Below the pieces are notes generated by a model. That model was not told where the DNA came from. It ran no database searches and was given only the letters and a program-made list of their open reading frames with translations. Below, in pieces: positions 47,087-56,310 of a DNA stretch of 64,000 nt. The stretch lies in NCBI GenBank assembly GCA_958295985.1, contig OY282432.1:1674001-1738000 (forward strand). Reading direction: 5' to 3'. The position numbers and the translations under genes are program-made. The DNA comes from an uncultured Candidatus Binatia bacterium. Lineage in GTDB: Bacteria; Desulfobacterota; Binatia; UBA9968; JAJDTQ01. Position 1 is the first letter of the stretch. Each line of letters begins with the position of its first letter.

Positions 47087-47920
47087 CTACTTCTTGGCCC
47101 CAAACGCCCCCAAAGCCGTGGGATGCGTAAAAACCCCTCCGACCTCGGCATGCTCGGGGCCGTAGAACCTGCCGACAACGTGCCCGGCGGGGTTCTGGAA
47201 CTCGAATGCCCCGTCGGCAACATCGAAGTCAGGCCACTTCATGTCCGGGTGTTGGGCGTTCGTCGCCAGGTTCCTGATGTTGCTGAACTGCACGGCGAGC
47301 TTGTCGGTGGCGAAGGTGAAACGGAGAGTTGCGTCGCCTCGCAACGCCTGGATGGGTCCATGCCTCGTGTTGCCCAGCATCACGCCCCTCCACACGCCCT
47401 CGCCCTCGCCCTCGGGATTCGTTCCGGTGGCGTCTCCGAAGGACACGCTGTAGGCTGTGTTCAGGACTATCCCGCCGGTCCTCGTGGCGTTGCCTATGGT
47501 GGTTTCGAACGCGCTGTGCGTGAGCCATGCGCCGTAGTTGGCGAAGGTCCATTCAACTCCGTTTTGGGTCGAGGTGACACTGTATTGAGCCAGGTCGACC
47601 CCTCGGTGTTTACCTATCTCCCTGTAGTTCGTGTTCGGATCAATCGACAAGTCGGCGAGCGCCCGAAGGGGCTCGATCAAGGGTGTGCCGGTTTGAGCCT
47701 CCCGTGTGCAGCGCCGTCCGTCGCATGCATACTGGGTAAGCGATGGCTGATCGTCGCCCTCGACGGAGAGTACATCGCTCACGATCAGGGTATCGGACTG
47801 CAGGACTATGGTGCTCACCCGGGCGGTTATTTCGACGCCTCTGAGGACATCGATGACTTTCTTGTCGCCTCCACTGCAAGCGGTCAGGAGAACCACGAGC
47901 GCAAGTGCGATACGCCACAT
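47087..47920 (-). CDS. Lipoprotein with TbpB-like beta-barrel C-terminus
   Basis: Lipobox LLTACSGG; C-terminal GHVVGRFYGPEHAEVGGVFTHPTALGAFGAKK. Confidence 0.75.
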   Translation of the reverse strand: MWRIALALVVLLTACSGGDKKVIDVLRGVEITARVSTIVLQSDTLIVSDVLSVEGDDQPSLTQYACDGRRCTREAQTGTPLIEPLRALADLSIDPNTNYREIGKHRGVDLAQYSVTSTQNGVEWTFANYGAWLTHSAFETTIGNATRTGGIVLNTAYSVSFGDATGTNPEGEGEGVWRGVMLGNTRHGPIQALRGDATLRFTFATDKLAVQFSNIRNLATNAQHPDMKWPDFDVADGAFEFQNPAGHVVGRFYGPEHAEVGGVFTHPTALGAFGAKK

Positions 47921-48082
47921 CGAGAACCTCCTTGGTCAGGGTCCGGGTTATTTCTGGTGCCTGTGCCTGGCTAGGTTCACTAACAGAGAAGCCTGCGACC
48001 TGCAATTCAGCTCTTGTTCCGCCGGAAGTTTCGCTGTCGGCCTCTACGGCGTGCATGGCTCAAGTCTCTCAAGGCGGTCCGG

Positions 48083-48673
48083 TCATTCAGGGATGAGCGG
48101 ACGCGCCAGGTTCTTGCATTCTCTGTAACGAAAACAGTCGAGGGTGTGGTCGTTCACCATGCCCGTTGCTTGCATGTGGGCATAGATGATGGTGGAACCG
48201 ACGAAATTGAAGCCGCGTTCTTTCATGTCCTTGCTGATCGTATCGGAGAGGGGAGTGGATGCAGGCACCTCCTCCGCGGATTTCCAGCGGTTCTGGATGG
48301 GCTTGCCATCGACGAAATGCCACATGTAACCGGCGAAACTGTTCCACGCTTCCTGGACCGCCAAAAAGGCGCGGGCGTTTCGTCTCGCGCTGTATACCTT
48401 GAGCCGGTTGCGGATGATGCGGGGATCTTGCAACAGTCGATCGAGCTTGCGGTCGCTATAGCGGGCAACCTTGCCGGCGTCGAATCCATCAAAGACGGCG
48501 CGATAGCCCTCGCGTTTGCGCAAGACCGTAATCCAGGCTAGGCCCGCCTGGGCGCCCTCCAGCACCAGGAATTCGAACAGGCCCCGGTCATCGTAAAGCG
48601 GCGTGCCCCATTCCTCATCGTGGTACGTCACGTAGAGTTCATCGGTGCCGCACCAACCGCAACGTTTGACCAT
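48083..48673 (-). CDS. tag: DNA-3-methyladenine glycosylase I
   Basis: RCGWCGTDELYVTYHDEEWGTPLYDDRGLFEFLVLEGAQAGLAWITVLRKREGYRAVFDGFD. Confidence 0.95.
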   Translation of the reverse strand: MVKRCGWCGTDELYVTYHDEEWGTPLYDDRGLFEFLVLEGAQAGLAWITVLRKREGYRAVFDGFDAGKVARYSDRKLDRLLQDPRIIRNRLKVYSARRNARAFLAVQEAWNSFAGYMWHFVDGKPIQNRWKSAEEVPASTPLSDTISKDMKERGFNFVGSTIIYAHMQATGMVNDHTLDCFRYRECKNLARPLIPE

Positions 48674-48872
48674 GGCGTGTGTCGGGGGATAAGTAGAAAT
48701 TTTACCTGCAACCTTCGAACGTCGTTCGGCGTTGCGAGCCTTAACAATATACGGTTCCATGTTGAATGAGAAGACGAAAGAGGGGTAAATGGGACGATGC
48801 CGGGCGGATTCCGTTAACCGGCCCGCGGCGTCAGTGATAAAGGCTCGCCGTCCACGTGTTCAGGAGGAACTC

Positions 48873-49127
48873 ATGAGAAGGATCGGCACCCAGTACCGTT
48901 TCTTCCGCCCGTTCGCCGCTCCGCCCAAGGCGCCCGCCGACCGGGTCGAGGTCTTGCGCCGGGCCTTCAAGGCAACGCTGGAAGACCCGGAGTTCCTGGC
49001 GCTCGCCAAGAAGACGAGGATGGTCATCGACCATGTCCCGGCGGCAGAGGTCGCGGCCCAGGTGAACCGGGTGCTGTCCACGTCGCCCGCGGTCAAGGGC
49101 AAGCTCAGGAACATCATCGGAAACTGA
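48873..49127 (+). pseudogene. C-terminal remnant of a TctC-type substrate-binding protein
   Basis: FFRPFAAPPKAPADRVEVLRRAFKATLEDPEFLALAKKTRMVIDHVPAAEVAAQVNRVL matches only the C-terminal third of the TctC proteins in this window. Confidence 0.7.
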
Positions 49128-49169
49128 CCGGGCCAATCATCCCCGGCAACCCACGGGAGGAGACCGCAC

Positions 49170-49508
49170 ATGGCACGCCCCAGGATACGGCACATCGCCA
49201 TCAACACCCACGACCGCGACAAGGTGGCGGACTACTATAAGGAGCACTTCGGCCTGGAGGAGAAATCGCGGGGATCCAACGGCACCATCTACCTCTCCGA
49301 CGGGTTCGTCGACGTGGCGCTGATCAGCAGCCCGAACCTGCCCTACGGCATCCATCACTTCGGCTTCGTGGTAGACAGCGTATCCGCGGTCGAGGAGGCC
49401 ACACGGACCGTGGCCAACTCCAACACGTACGGCGCCATTGCGGAAAGCTGGATCACCGATCCGGAAGAGAACCGCGTGGACGTGTCCGAGCACGGTTGGC
49501 CCGTATGA
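49170..49508 (+). CDS. VOC-family protein (glyoxalase/dioxygenase fold)
   Basis: RIRHIAINTHDRDKVADYYKEHFGLEEKSRGSNGTIYLSDGFVDVALIS...GIHHFGFVVDS. Confidence 0.85.
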   Translation: MARPRIRHIAINTHDRDKVADYYKEHFGLEEKSRGSNGTIYLSDGFVDVALISSPNLPYGIHHFGFVVDSVSAVEEATRTVANSNTYGAIAESWITDPEENRVDVSEHGWPV

Positions 49509-49584
49509 GCGGGTGGAGGGCCGGAGATTGGCTTGGGGCGTTGCGGGTCCAGGGTCGGCGGGCGATACCGGAGCGGAGCTTCCC

Positions 49585-50388
49585 ATGAGTGAGTGGTCGA
49601 AAGCGCGCACTGTCATCGATGAGATGGTGAACCGGCACTTCGAGAGCGCGGAGTACCGGCGTATCTTCGGCGTCCGCCTCACGCCGGCCCGTCAGGCTGT
49701 CCTGGATCTCCACTATCCCCACTACATCAAAAGCCGGCGCGATTGCTGGGCGGCGGCTTCGGGCAAGGCGCCGCTGGACGTCAAACGGGCCATCTGGGAG
49801 CACGAAAAGGACGAGTTGATCTTCGACGAGCGCCTGGGGTCGGCCCACCTGACCGACGACGACATGGCGGCGGCGACGGACGAGGGCAACCTGTTGCCGG
49901 GGGCGCGGGCCGCCTTCTGGGCCTGGTTTCATCTGTGCACCACGCGTTCCTGGATCGAGAGCCTGATGATCAACCACACCACCGAACGCAAGAACAACAA
50001 CGACATCGTCAAGGGCGGCGGCTTCACTCACCGCATGGCCGTGAAGAAGGCCGAGGAGATCGTGGGCTCGGTGGAGAAACTCGACGCCAACACGCAACTC
50101 CACATGACCGCCGACATCGGCCACTCCGACATGTTCGATCCGGTGTTCGAGAAATACGTGCGCGATTCGGACACGGCCGCCGTGGTGGTCCGGGCGTCCC
50201 GGGACTGTCTGGCCCTCGACCGGGCGTACCGGGGGGCGCTGGGGTCGGCGATGATGGAGGTGGCGGAGATCGGGCGGCGTAGCGGCTCCGGTTTCGGCTC
50301 TTGCGGCGCAATCGAGAGACGGATTCCGGACGGTGTCCTCATGGGCGCGTCGGATCCGCGCAAGGACGGCTGTGCCATCGGGTTTTGA
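49585..50388 (+). CDS. TENA/PqqC/haem-oxygenase-fold (HDO-like) protein, copy 1
   Basis: HYIKSRRDCWAAASGKAPLDVKRAIWEHEKDELI...TADIGHSDMFDPVFEKYV. Confidence 0.75.
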   Translation: MSEWSKARTVIDEMVNRHFESAEYRRIFGVRLTPARQAVLDLHYPHYIKSRRDCWAAASGKAPLDVKRAIWEHEKDELIFDERLGSAHLTDDDMAAATDEGNLLPGARAAFWAWFHLCTTRSWIESLMINHTTERKNNNDIVKGGGFTHRMAVKKAEEIVGSVEKLDANTQLHMTADIGHSDMFDPVFEKYVRDSDTAAVVVRASRDCLALDRAYRGALGSAMMEVAEIGRRSGSGFGSCGAIERRIPDGVLMGASDPRKDGCAIGF

Positions 50389-50409
50389 GCGTGACGGAGG
50401 GAGGTCGGA

Positions 50410-51126
50410 ATGGACATCGAGGGGTGGCGTAAAGCGATCGGTGACATGGTCCGGGACCACATGGCTTCCGACACGCTGACCCGATACTATGCCATCAGAC
50501 AGACGCCCTTGCGCGCGCAGGTCGTGATCAGGGAGCTGGCCCACTTCGTACGGCACCGCCGTGATTGTTGGGCTCATGTTTCAGGGAACTGTCCCGAGTG
50601 GTCGGTGAAGCAGAAGATCCTCGAGCACGAGTACGGCGAGGTAATCAAGGACGAGTACTCCGAGCACGGACACATCAGCCTGATCCTCAAGCAGGGCAGG
50701 TCGGTGGGTCTTGGCGTGGACGACATCCTGCAGGCGGAACCCATTCCCACCACCCGTGCGACGCTCTACGGCTGGGCCTGGATGACCCGCGAGAAACCCT
50801 GGCTGGAGGGGTTGGCGGCGCTGACGGTGACGGAGTGGTGCAACGACGACCGGCTGCTGGCGGACCAGGGCGGGGGCAACTCGACCCGCATGGCCCGGCG
50901 CTGGATGGAGGACATGGGCATCCGGATGAAGGACATGCCGAATTTCGAGGTCCACGCGCAGGCGGACGAGGAGCACAGCGACATGTTCCTGCCCGATCTG
51001 TCCAGGCTTGCCACGGGCTCGTTGCAGGGGCAGGCGCTGCAGGCCGTCAAGGAGTCCCTGGAGCTCCTGACCATTTATCGCGCGGGCATTGCGGACGCCA
51101 TGGAGCGCATTCCGGCGGACGCCTGA
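50410..51126 (+). CDS. TENA/PqqC/haem-oxygenase-fold (HDO-like) protein, copy 2
   Basis: HFVRHRRDCWAHVSGNCPEWSVKQKILEHEYGEVIKDEY...HAQADEEHSDMFLPDL. Confidence 0.78.
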   Translation: MDIEGWRKAIGDMVRDHMASDTLTRYYAIRQTPLRAQVVIRELAHFVRHRRDCWAHVSGNCPEWSVKQKILEHEYGEVIKDEYSEHGHISLILKQGRSVGLGVDDILQAEPIPTTRATLYGWAWMTREKPWLEGLAALTVTEWCNDDRLLADQGGGNSTRMARRWMEDMGIRMKDMPNFEVHAQADEEHSDMFLPDLSRLATGSLQGQALQAVKESLELLTIYRAGIADAMERIPADA

Positions 51127-51138
51127 AGGGGGCGGGGC

Positions 51139-51846
51139 ATGATCGAGCTGGCGAAATACGACGAGATGTTGAACCAGATGACCCGGGACACCTTCGCGAC
51201 CCCGGAGGCAGAGAGTTTTTACAACGCTCCGTTGACCATCCCCCGGGCCCGGATCATCGCGCAGCAGTTCGGGCTGTTCGTGCGCGGCAGGCGGTCGGCC
51301 TGGGCCTACATCATCGCGCGATGCCCGCACATGGAGATCAAGAAGGAGCTCCTGGCGCACGAGACCGAGGAGATGCTGTTCGATCCCCGCTGCGGCTCCG
51401 ACCATTACACCTTGTGGGTCCGTCATGGCGAGGCGGTGGGCCTGACTGCGGACGAGGTGCACCATGCGCAGCCGCTGCCGTCCACCCGGGCGGCGCTTTG
51501 CGGCTGGACCTGGCTCGCCTTCAATCTGTCCTGGCTGGAGGGCCTCGGCGGTGTTGCGGTGCTGGAACGGGTCAACCTGGATCCGATTATTCCCGGCGGC
51601 GCGCATCAAACCCGCGCCCAGGAGCGTTGGATGCGGGACCTTGGCCTGACCGAGGAGCAACTCCCCAATTTCAGGCTCCATCGCGAAGCCGATACCGACC
51701 ACAAGGGCCAGACCATGAAACTGCTGGCCGACCATGCCAGGTCCGACGTCCAGTGGGAGGGAATCCTGGACGCTTCCCGGCAGTCGCTGGAGTTCTGGCA
51801 GGTGTTCCTGGGCGGCATCGCGCGGGCGATGGAGTCCGTCAACTGA
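51139..51846 (+). CDS. TENA/PqqC/haem-oxygenase-fold (HDO-like) protein, copy 3
   Basis: LFVRGRRSAWAYIIARCPHMEIKKELLAHETEEMLFDPRCGSDHYTLW...HREADTDHKGQTMKLL. Confidence 0.78.
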   Translation: MIELAKYDEMLNQMTRDTFATPEAESFYNAPLTIPRARIIAQQFGLFVRGRRSAWAYIIARCPHMEIKKELLAHETEEMLFDPRCGSDHYTLWVRHGEAVGLTADEVHHAQPLPSTRAALCGWTWLAFNLSWLEGLGGVAVLERVNLDPIIPGGAHQTRAQERWMRDLGLTEEQLPNFRLHREADTDHKGQTMKLLADHARSDVQWEGILDASRQSLEFWQVFLGGIARAMESVN

Positions 51847-51895
51847 TGGGTTACGGCGTGCGGCGAGCGCACGCCTTGGCGGGAAAGGGTGACGA

Positions 51896-52327
51896 ATGGC
51901 ACGTCTGAGGCATATCGCGATCGCGACCAAGGATCCGGAAAAGACCGCGGCATTCTACCAGAAAGTGTTCGGTCTCAAGTTCGTCAAACGGGTGCCGGAC
52001 TCGCCCCGCGGGGGCGGCGTGTTCCTCTCCGACGGTCACGTCAACTTCGCGTTCCTGGACTATCCTTCCGACGAGGCCGCGGACATGGCGGGAGGGGCCA
52101 GCTATGAAGGGCTTCACCACATGGGGTTTCACGTAGACGACCTCGAAGAGGCTAACGCCCGTGTGGCCGAGACGGAGGCGGAAGTGCTCGGCGACACCGT
52201 GGGCTCGCATCACAGCTTCTATTTCGAGCAGAAGGTGCGGGGTCCCAACGGGGTCATCATGGATATGTCCACCAAGGGCTGGGACCTGGCGCCGCCGGAG
52301 GCGGCCCCCGCCAAAGAGAAAGCCTGA
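51896..52327 (+). CDS. VOC-family protein
   Basis: RLRHIAIATKDPEKTAAFYQKVFGLKFVKRV...YEGLHHMGFHVDDLEEANARV. Confidence 0.9.
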   Translation: MARLRHIAIATKDPEKTAAFYQKVFGLKFVKRVPDSPRGGGVFLSDGHVNFAFLDYPSDEAADMAGGASYEGLHHMGFHVDDLEEANARVAETEAEVLGDTVGSHHSFYFEQKVRGPNGVIMDMSTKGWDLAPPEAAPAKEKA

Positions 52328-52354
52328 GGGTACTAGCCGGCGACCTGCAAGCCG

Positions 52355-53254
52355 TCAAACGCCGGTGGCCTTCAAGGCATCTGCAACGGTCTGCATCGCT
52401 TCCTCGGTGAGTTCCTCGGAAGGCCACCGCGGGTAGCGCTTGATCTTGAAGCCGCGCGCGCGCATGGCTTCGCGATGGGCGCTACGGCCGAAACGCAGTC
52501 CCAGGCGGCCGATGGTGCGGCCGAAATCATCCGCCTTCTTCTGGAGCGGGATCGCCTCCTCGTAGTCCTTTCTCTCCAGGGCGTTCCACAGCGCCACGCA
52601 GATCTCCGGGATGGCGCCGGTCAGGGGCGGGATGGCGCCGCTCAGGCCGTGGGGCGCAGCCGGCAAGAGATCGATGCTGTTCCCCGACATGACGGCGAAG
52701 TCCTCGGGCATGGCCTCCAGATACCCCAGGAGAGGCGCCTGGGCGTAGTAGCTCGCCTTCATGCCGCACAGGGAAGGGACTTCCTGCTGGAGCGTCTTCG
52801 CGGTGGCCGGGGTGAACGCCCAACCGGAGTACTTCACGTTGTCGTAGAGGAACAGGGGCGCTCCGACCGCGGCCGTGACCGCCTTGTAGTGAGCGGTGAT
52901 CTCCCATGGAGTGTGGTCGGTGTAGTAGTAGGGGGGCACCACGGCCACCGCGTCCACTCCCAGACTCTCCGCGTGCTGCGCCAGGCGGATGGTGGTCTGC
53001 ACGTCCGCGGCGCCGGCGTGCATGATGACCGGAAGACGCCCCCGCACCCGCTCCATGACGAACGCCGCGGTGGCGACGCGCTGCTCCGTGGTCATGGCCG
53101 GACCCATGCCGGTGGAGCCCAGCACGAAGAGCCCGTGCACGCCGGCGTCGACGTTGAACTCCAACATCTCGCCGAGCACGTGGAAATCCACCTCGCCATC
53201 GTCGCTGAAGGTGGTCAGGGTCGGAATGAAGATTCCGCGGAACCGGGGTTGCAT
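52355..53254 (-). CDS. Dihydrodipicolinate synthase/N-acetylneuraminate lyase family protein
   Basis: FRGIFIPTLTTFSDDGEVDFHVLGEMLEFNVDAGVHGLFVLGSTGMGPAMTTEQR...VAVVPPYYY...LCGMKAS. Confidence 0.92.
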   Translation of the reverse strand: MQPRFRGIFIPTLTTFSDDGEVDFHVLGEMLEFNVDAGVHGLFVLGSTGMGPAMTTEQRVATAAFVMERVRGRLPVIMHAGAADVQTTIRLAQHAESLGVDAVAVVPPYYYTDHTPWEITAHYKAVTAAVGAPLFLYDNVKYSGWAFTPATAKTLQQEVPSLCGMKASYYAQAPLLGYLEAMPEDFAVMSGNSIDLLPAAPHGLSGAIPPLTGAIPEICVALWNALERKDYEEAIPLQKKADDFGRTIGRLGLRFGRSAHREAMRARGFKIKRYPRWPSEELTEEAMQTVADALKATGV

Positions 53255-53397
53255 GTACGCCTCCTGCCTAACGTAACGACGGTAGCGCGGGCCATCCCGC
53301 GACAGGCATGGCCCGTGCGCGGCTACCGGTTCATTCCTGCTCGTGCCGTGAGCCCACGCAGAGGGCTGCGCCTGGTAGCGAGTACCTGCGAACCGGA

Positions 53398-53577
53398 TCA
53401 GGCGCCCTTGTGCGCCACCGGTATGATGACTCTGTCTCCGTTTTTGGTCCGTGCGATGTAAGCGCCGTCCTCGCAATAGCCGTAGAGCGTCCCCCCTGCC
53501 TCGACTTGCGCCACGAGATCCGCCTTGATGCGTTCGCGCCATGCTTCCGCCCGATCGGGTTTCTGCGGTGTCGCCAT
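53398..53577 (-). CDS. Small hypothetical protein
   Basis: MATPQKPDRAEAWRERIKADLVAQVEAGGTLYGYCEDGAYIARTKNGDRVIIPVAHKGA. Confidence 0.4.
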   Translation of the reverse strand: MATPQKPDRAEAWRERIKADLVAQVEAGGTLYGYCEDGAYIARTKNGDRVIIPVAHKGA

Positions 53578-53782
53578 GTCCCTGCGCTTCAACATGGCCC
53601 GGAACATACACCCCACGCCCGTCATCTCCAACCATCCGGGAGGCGGTCGGTGCTGTCGGGCGGGCCGCCTCCGGCACGGCCGCTTGCCACTGCTCAGAAA
53701 GCGAAGCGTCTTCGGCATAGTCCTCCAGACAGTATGCATACGCGGCCTACCGTCGGGACAAGCGGTTGAGGACAATAACGAA

Positions 53783-53820
53783 AGAGGGGCATGCTGCCGA
53801 AGCCGGAAGCATGCCCCTCT
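53783..53820 (-). terminator. Intrinsic terminator-like hairpin downstream of the SBP_bac_5 gene
   Basis: 13-bp perfect stem agaggggcatgct/agcatgcccctct, followed on the minus strand by tttcgttattg. Confidence 0.7.
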
Positions 53821-53842
53821 GCGCGCGCTGGAACCGGAACGG

Positions 53843-55372
53843 TTATTTGACGCTGATGTCCATGCCGTAGATACGGGCGTCAGCCGGGGGTTGGTACTCG
53901 ATGTTGTTGGCCATGCCCCACAGGAGCTGGTGGCGCCACTGGAAGCAGGCCGGCGCCATATCCGTGATCATTTCCATGGCCCGGGTGAGGTTCTGGTTCC
54001 GCTTCTCCGGATCGAATTCCTGTTGTTCCGCGTCAAGGGCCGCATCGAGGTCGGGATGGGAGAAGCCGATCCGCGGCGAGCCGCCCTTTCTGAAGTACTG
54101 ATGGAAGGCCGAGCTCGGATCGAGCACGCCGCCACGGCCCATGTAGAAGAACGGCACTCTGCCCTTCTGGACGTTGGCCCAAAGCGTGGGCCACTCCGGC
54201 GTCAGCAGCCTGGCCTTGAAGCCCGCCGCGTTCAGCATCGGGATCATGGCCTCGGTCACCTGCTTGTCCAGGGTGTAGCGGTTGACGGGCGTCTGCAGCT
54301 CCACGGCGACGCCGTCGGGGTAACCGGCCTTGGCCAGCAACTCGCGCGCTTTCTTGGGGTCGTAGGTGTAGCGGGTCTTGAGGTTCGGGTTGTATCCCAA
54401 CTGCCCGGGACCCAGGGGGCCGTCGAGCCGCTGCGCCTGCCCCTGAAGCAGGGTCTTGATGATCTTGTCGCGGTCGATGGCGTGACACACGGCTTGGCGC
54501 GCCTCCTTCTTGTCAAAGGGCGGCTTGGGCTGCATGGCCAGGAACATGATCTCGATGGAGTCGGTGGGGACGATCTTGTGGTTCGGGGAGCCGTCCACGC
54601 TCTTGAACAGATGCGGCGGGATGAACTGCGCGATCTGCACTTCGTTGTTCATGAGGGCCGCGACGCGCTGCTCGGGCTCACGCATGACCCGGAACACGAT
54701 CTCGTCGGGCGCATTGGGGTTGGCCTTGGCCGCCGGATGATCGGGCCTCTTGGCGATGACCATTCTCTGGCCCTGTACCAGCTCCACGAGCCTGTAGGGA
54801 CCGCCGCCCATCATGTGGTTCCTGTCCGCTTCCTTGGCGCCGTATTTCTCGTAGGTCGCCTTGCTGGTGACGATGAGAGCGTCGCAAAGGAAGTCCAGGA
54901 GCGGCGCGGTGGGCTTCTTGGTGGTGATCCGGACCGTGAACTTGTCCACCGCGGTGGCCTCTTTGACCGGACGAGCTACCGAAGCTATCTGTTTGGTCTG
55001 GGGGTCCGTCAGGACACGTTTGAAGGAGTGCACCACGTCTTCCGCGGTTACCGGGCTGCCGTCGTTGAAGGTGTAGCCCTGGTCCAACTCGAAGAGCCAG
55101 GTGTTCGGATCCTCGACCTTCCAGCTCTTGGCCAGCCCCGGCTCCCATCTCCCGGCTTTCCAGTTGTACTTGCACAGGGGGCCGGTCAACTCGGTGTAGA
55201 TGCCGTAGAGAAGCGCCACGCTGTCGCCGTACGGATTGTGCGTCTCCATGGTTTCGGTCACGCCGATGCTGACACGGGTCTTCTTCTGCGCCAACGAAAC
55301 TGTGGCGGTGAGGCTGAGGGTAAGGCCCGCGACGAGCAACGCCAGGATAGTGGTTCGCAAACGATTTCGCAT
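53843..55372 (-). CDS. ABC transporter periplasmic substrate-binding protein, family 5 (peptide/nickel type)
   Basis: Signal peptide; LAKSWKVEDPNTWLFELDQGYTFNDGSPVTAEDVVHSFKRVL...DPKKARELLAKAGYPDGVAVELQT. Confidence 0.93.
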   Translation of the reverse strand: MRNRLRTTILALLVAGLTLSLTATVSLAQKKTRVSIGVTETMETHNPYGDSVALLYGIYTELTGPLCKYNWKAGRWEPGLAKSWKVEDPNTWLFELDQGYTFNDGSPVTAEDVVHSFKRVLTDPQTKQIASVARPVKEATAVDKFTVRITTKKPTAPLLDFLCDALIVTSKATYEKYGAKEADRNHMMGGGPYRLVELVQGQRMVIAKRPDHPAAKANPNAPDEIVFRVMREPEQRVAALMNNEVQIAQFIPPHLFKSVDGSPNHKIVPTDSIEIMFLAMQPKPPFDKKEARQAVCHAIDRDKIIKTLLQGQAQRLDGPLGPGQLGYNPNLKTRYTYDPKKARELLAKAGYPDGVAVELQTPVNRYTLDKQVTEAMIPMLNAAGFKARLLTPEWPTLWANVQKGRVPFFYMGRGGVLDPSSAFHQYFRKGGSPRIGFSHPDLDAALDAEQQEFDPEKRNQNLTRAMEMITDMAPACFQWRHQLLWGMANNIEYQPPADARIYGMDISVK

Positions 55373-55550
55373 TTTCGTCTCCCTTTCTGAATGGTTAGGT
55401 TAGAAGATCCCCACGCCGGATAATGCCGCGCTTTTACCAACGGGCCGATGAGTTGTCAACCGTGCCCAGGATCTTTCCGAAGTCCCGCCAAACCCGTCGT
55501 TCTGAGCGGCGCCCGTTATTCTGACCGGCGCGAAGAATCCCGGCTACGTG

Positions 55551-56273
55551 TCAAAGCAGCGCCGCGGCAAGACCCCCGGCCACCACGATGCCGGTGGCGA
55601 GCCAGCGAAACGCTGCTACCGAGACCCTCGCCCGGAGCCACGCTCCGGTAAAGTAGCCCAGAGTGACGCCGGGCAGGCCGTAGAGCACCAACTGCCAGGT
55701 GGCGAGGGTGAGCAGGTCCATTTCCCAGTAGAAGGGAAGGGAGAACGCGGAGATGATCAGGAAGTAGGCGATCAGGGTGGCGCGGAAACGGGCCGGCTGC
55801 CAGCGCTGTTTCAGCCCGAGCAGCACCAGCGGCGGGCCGGACACGGAAGTGCTGGCGGCCAGGAAACCGGCGATGAGGCCGGCGCCCACGCACGGCGCCA
55901 ACTCCCGTGAAAACGGGGGGCCGGGTTTCATCTGCAGCAACAGCGCCAGTGCGATCATCAGCCAGCCGATGCCCTGTTGCAGAGTGGCCGTGTCGACTTC
56001 CCGCAGGATCGCCGCGCCCAGGGGTACCATCACCGCGGAGCTCACGGTGAGCGTCGCCAGGCGCCGCCCGTCGACGTCGCGGCGGAGCTGGATGATCTGG
56101 GCGACGCCCAGCGGCAGGTACAGCAGCACGATGCCCGGAACCACCACGGTGGCGGGCAGGGCGACCACCAGCGCCGGCACCGAGAGGATCATCATCCCGG
56201 CCCCGGTGATGCCCTGAAGGCTCGCGGCCGACAGCACCGCCGCGAAAACGTAGAGTCCCGTTTCCCAACCCAC
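55551..56273 (-). CDS. TauE/SafE-family sulfite exporter-like permease
   Basis: Polytopic; LQGITGAGMMILSVPALVVALPATVVVPGIVLLYLPLGVAQIIQLRRDVD...GFLAASTSVSGPPLVL. Confidence 0.88.
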   Translation of the reverse strand: MGWETGLYVFAAVLSAASLQGITGAGMMILSVPALVVALPATVVVPGIVLLYLPLGVAQIIQLRRDVDGRRLATLTVSSAVMVPLGAAILREVDTATLQQGIGWLMIALALLLQMKPGPPFSRELAPCVGAGLIAGFLAASTSVSGPPLVLLGLKQRWQPARFRATLIAYFLIISAFSLPFYWEMDLLTLATWQLVLYGLPGVTLGYFTGAWLRARVSVAAFRWLATGIVVAGGLAAALL

Positions 56274-56310
56274 CTCAGTCTCTTGTCATCCTCACGGGCG
56301 CGTGCCGCGG

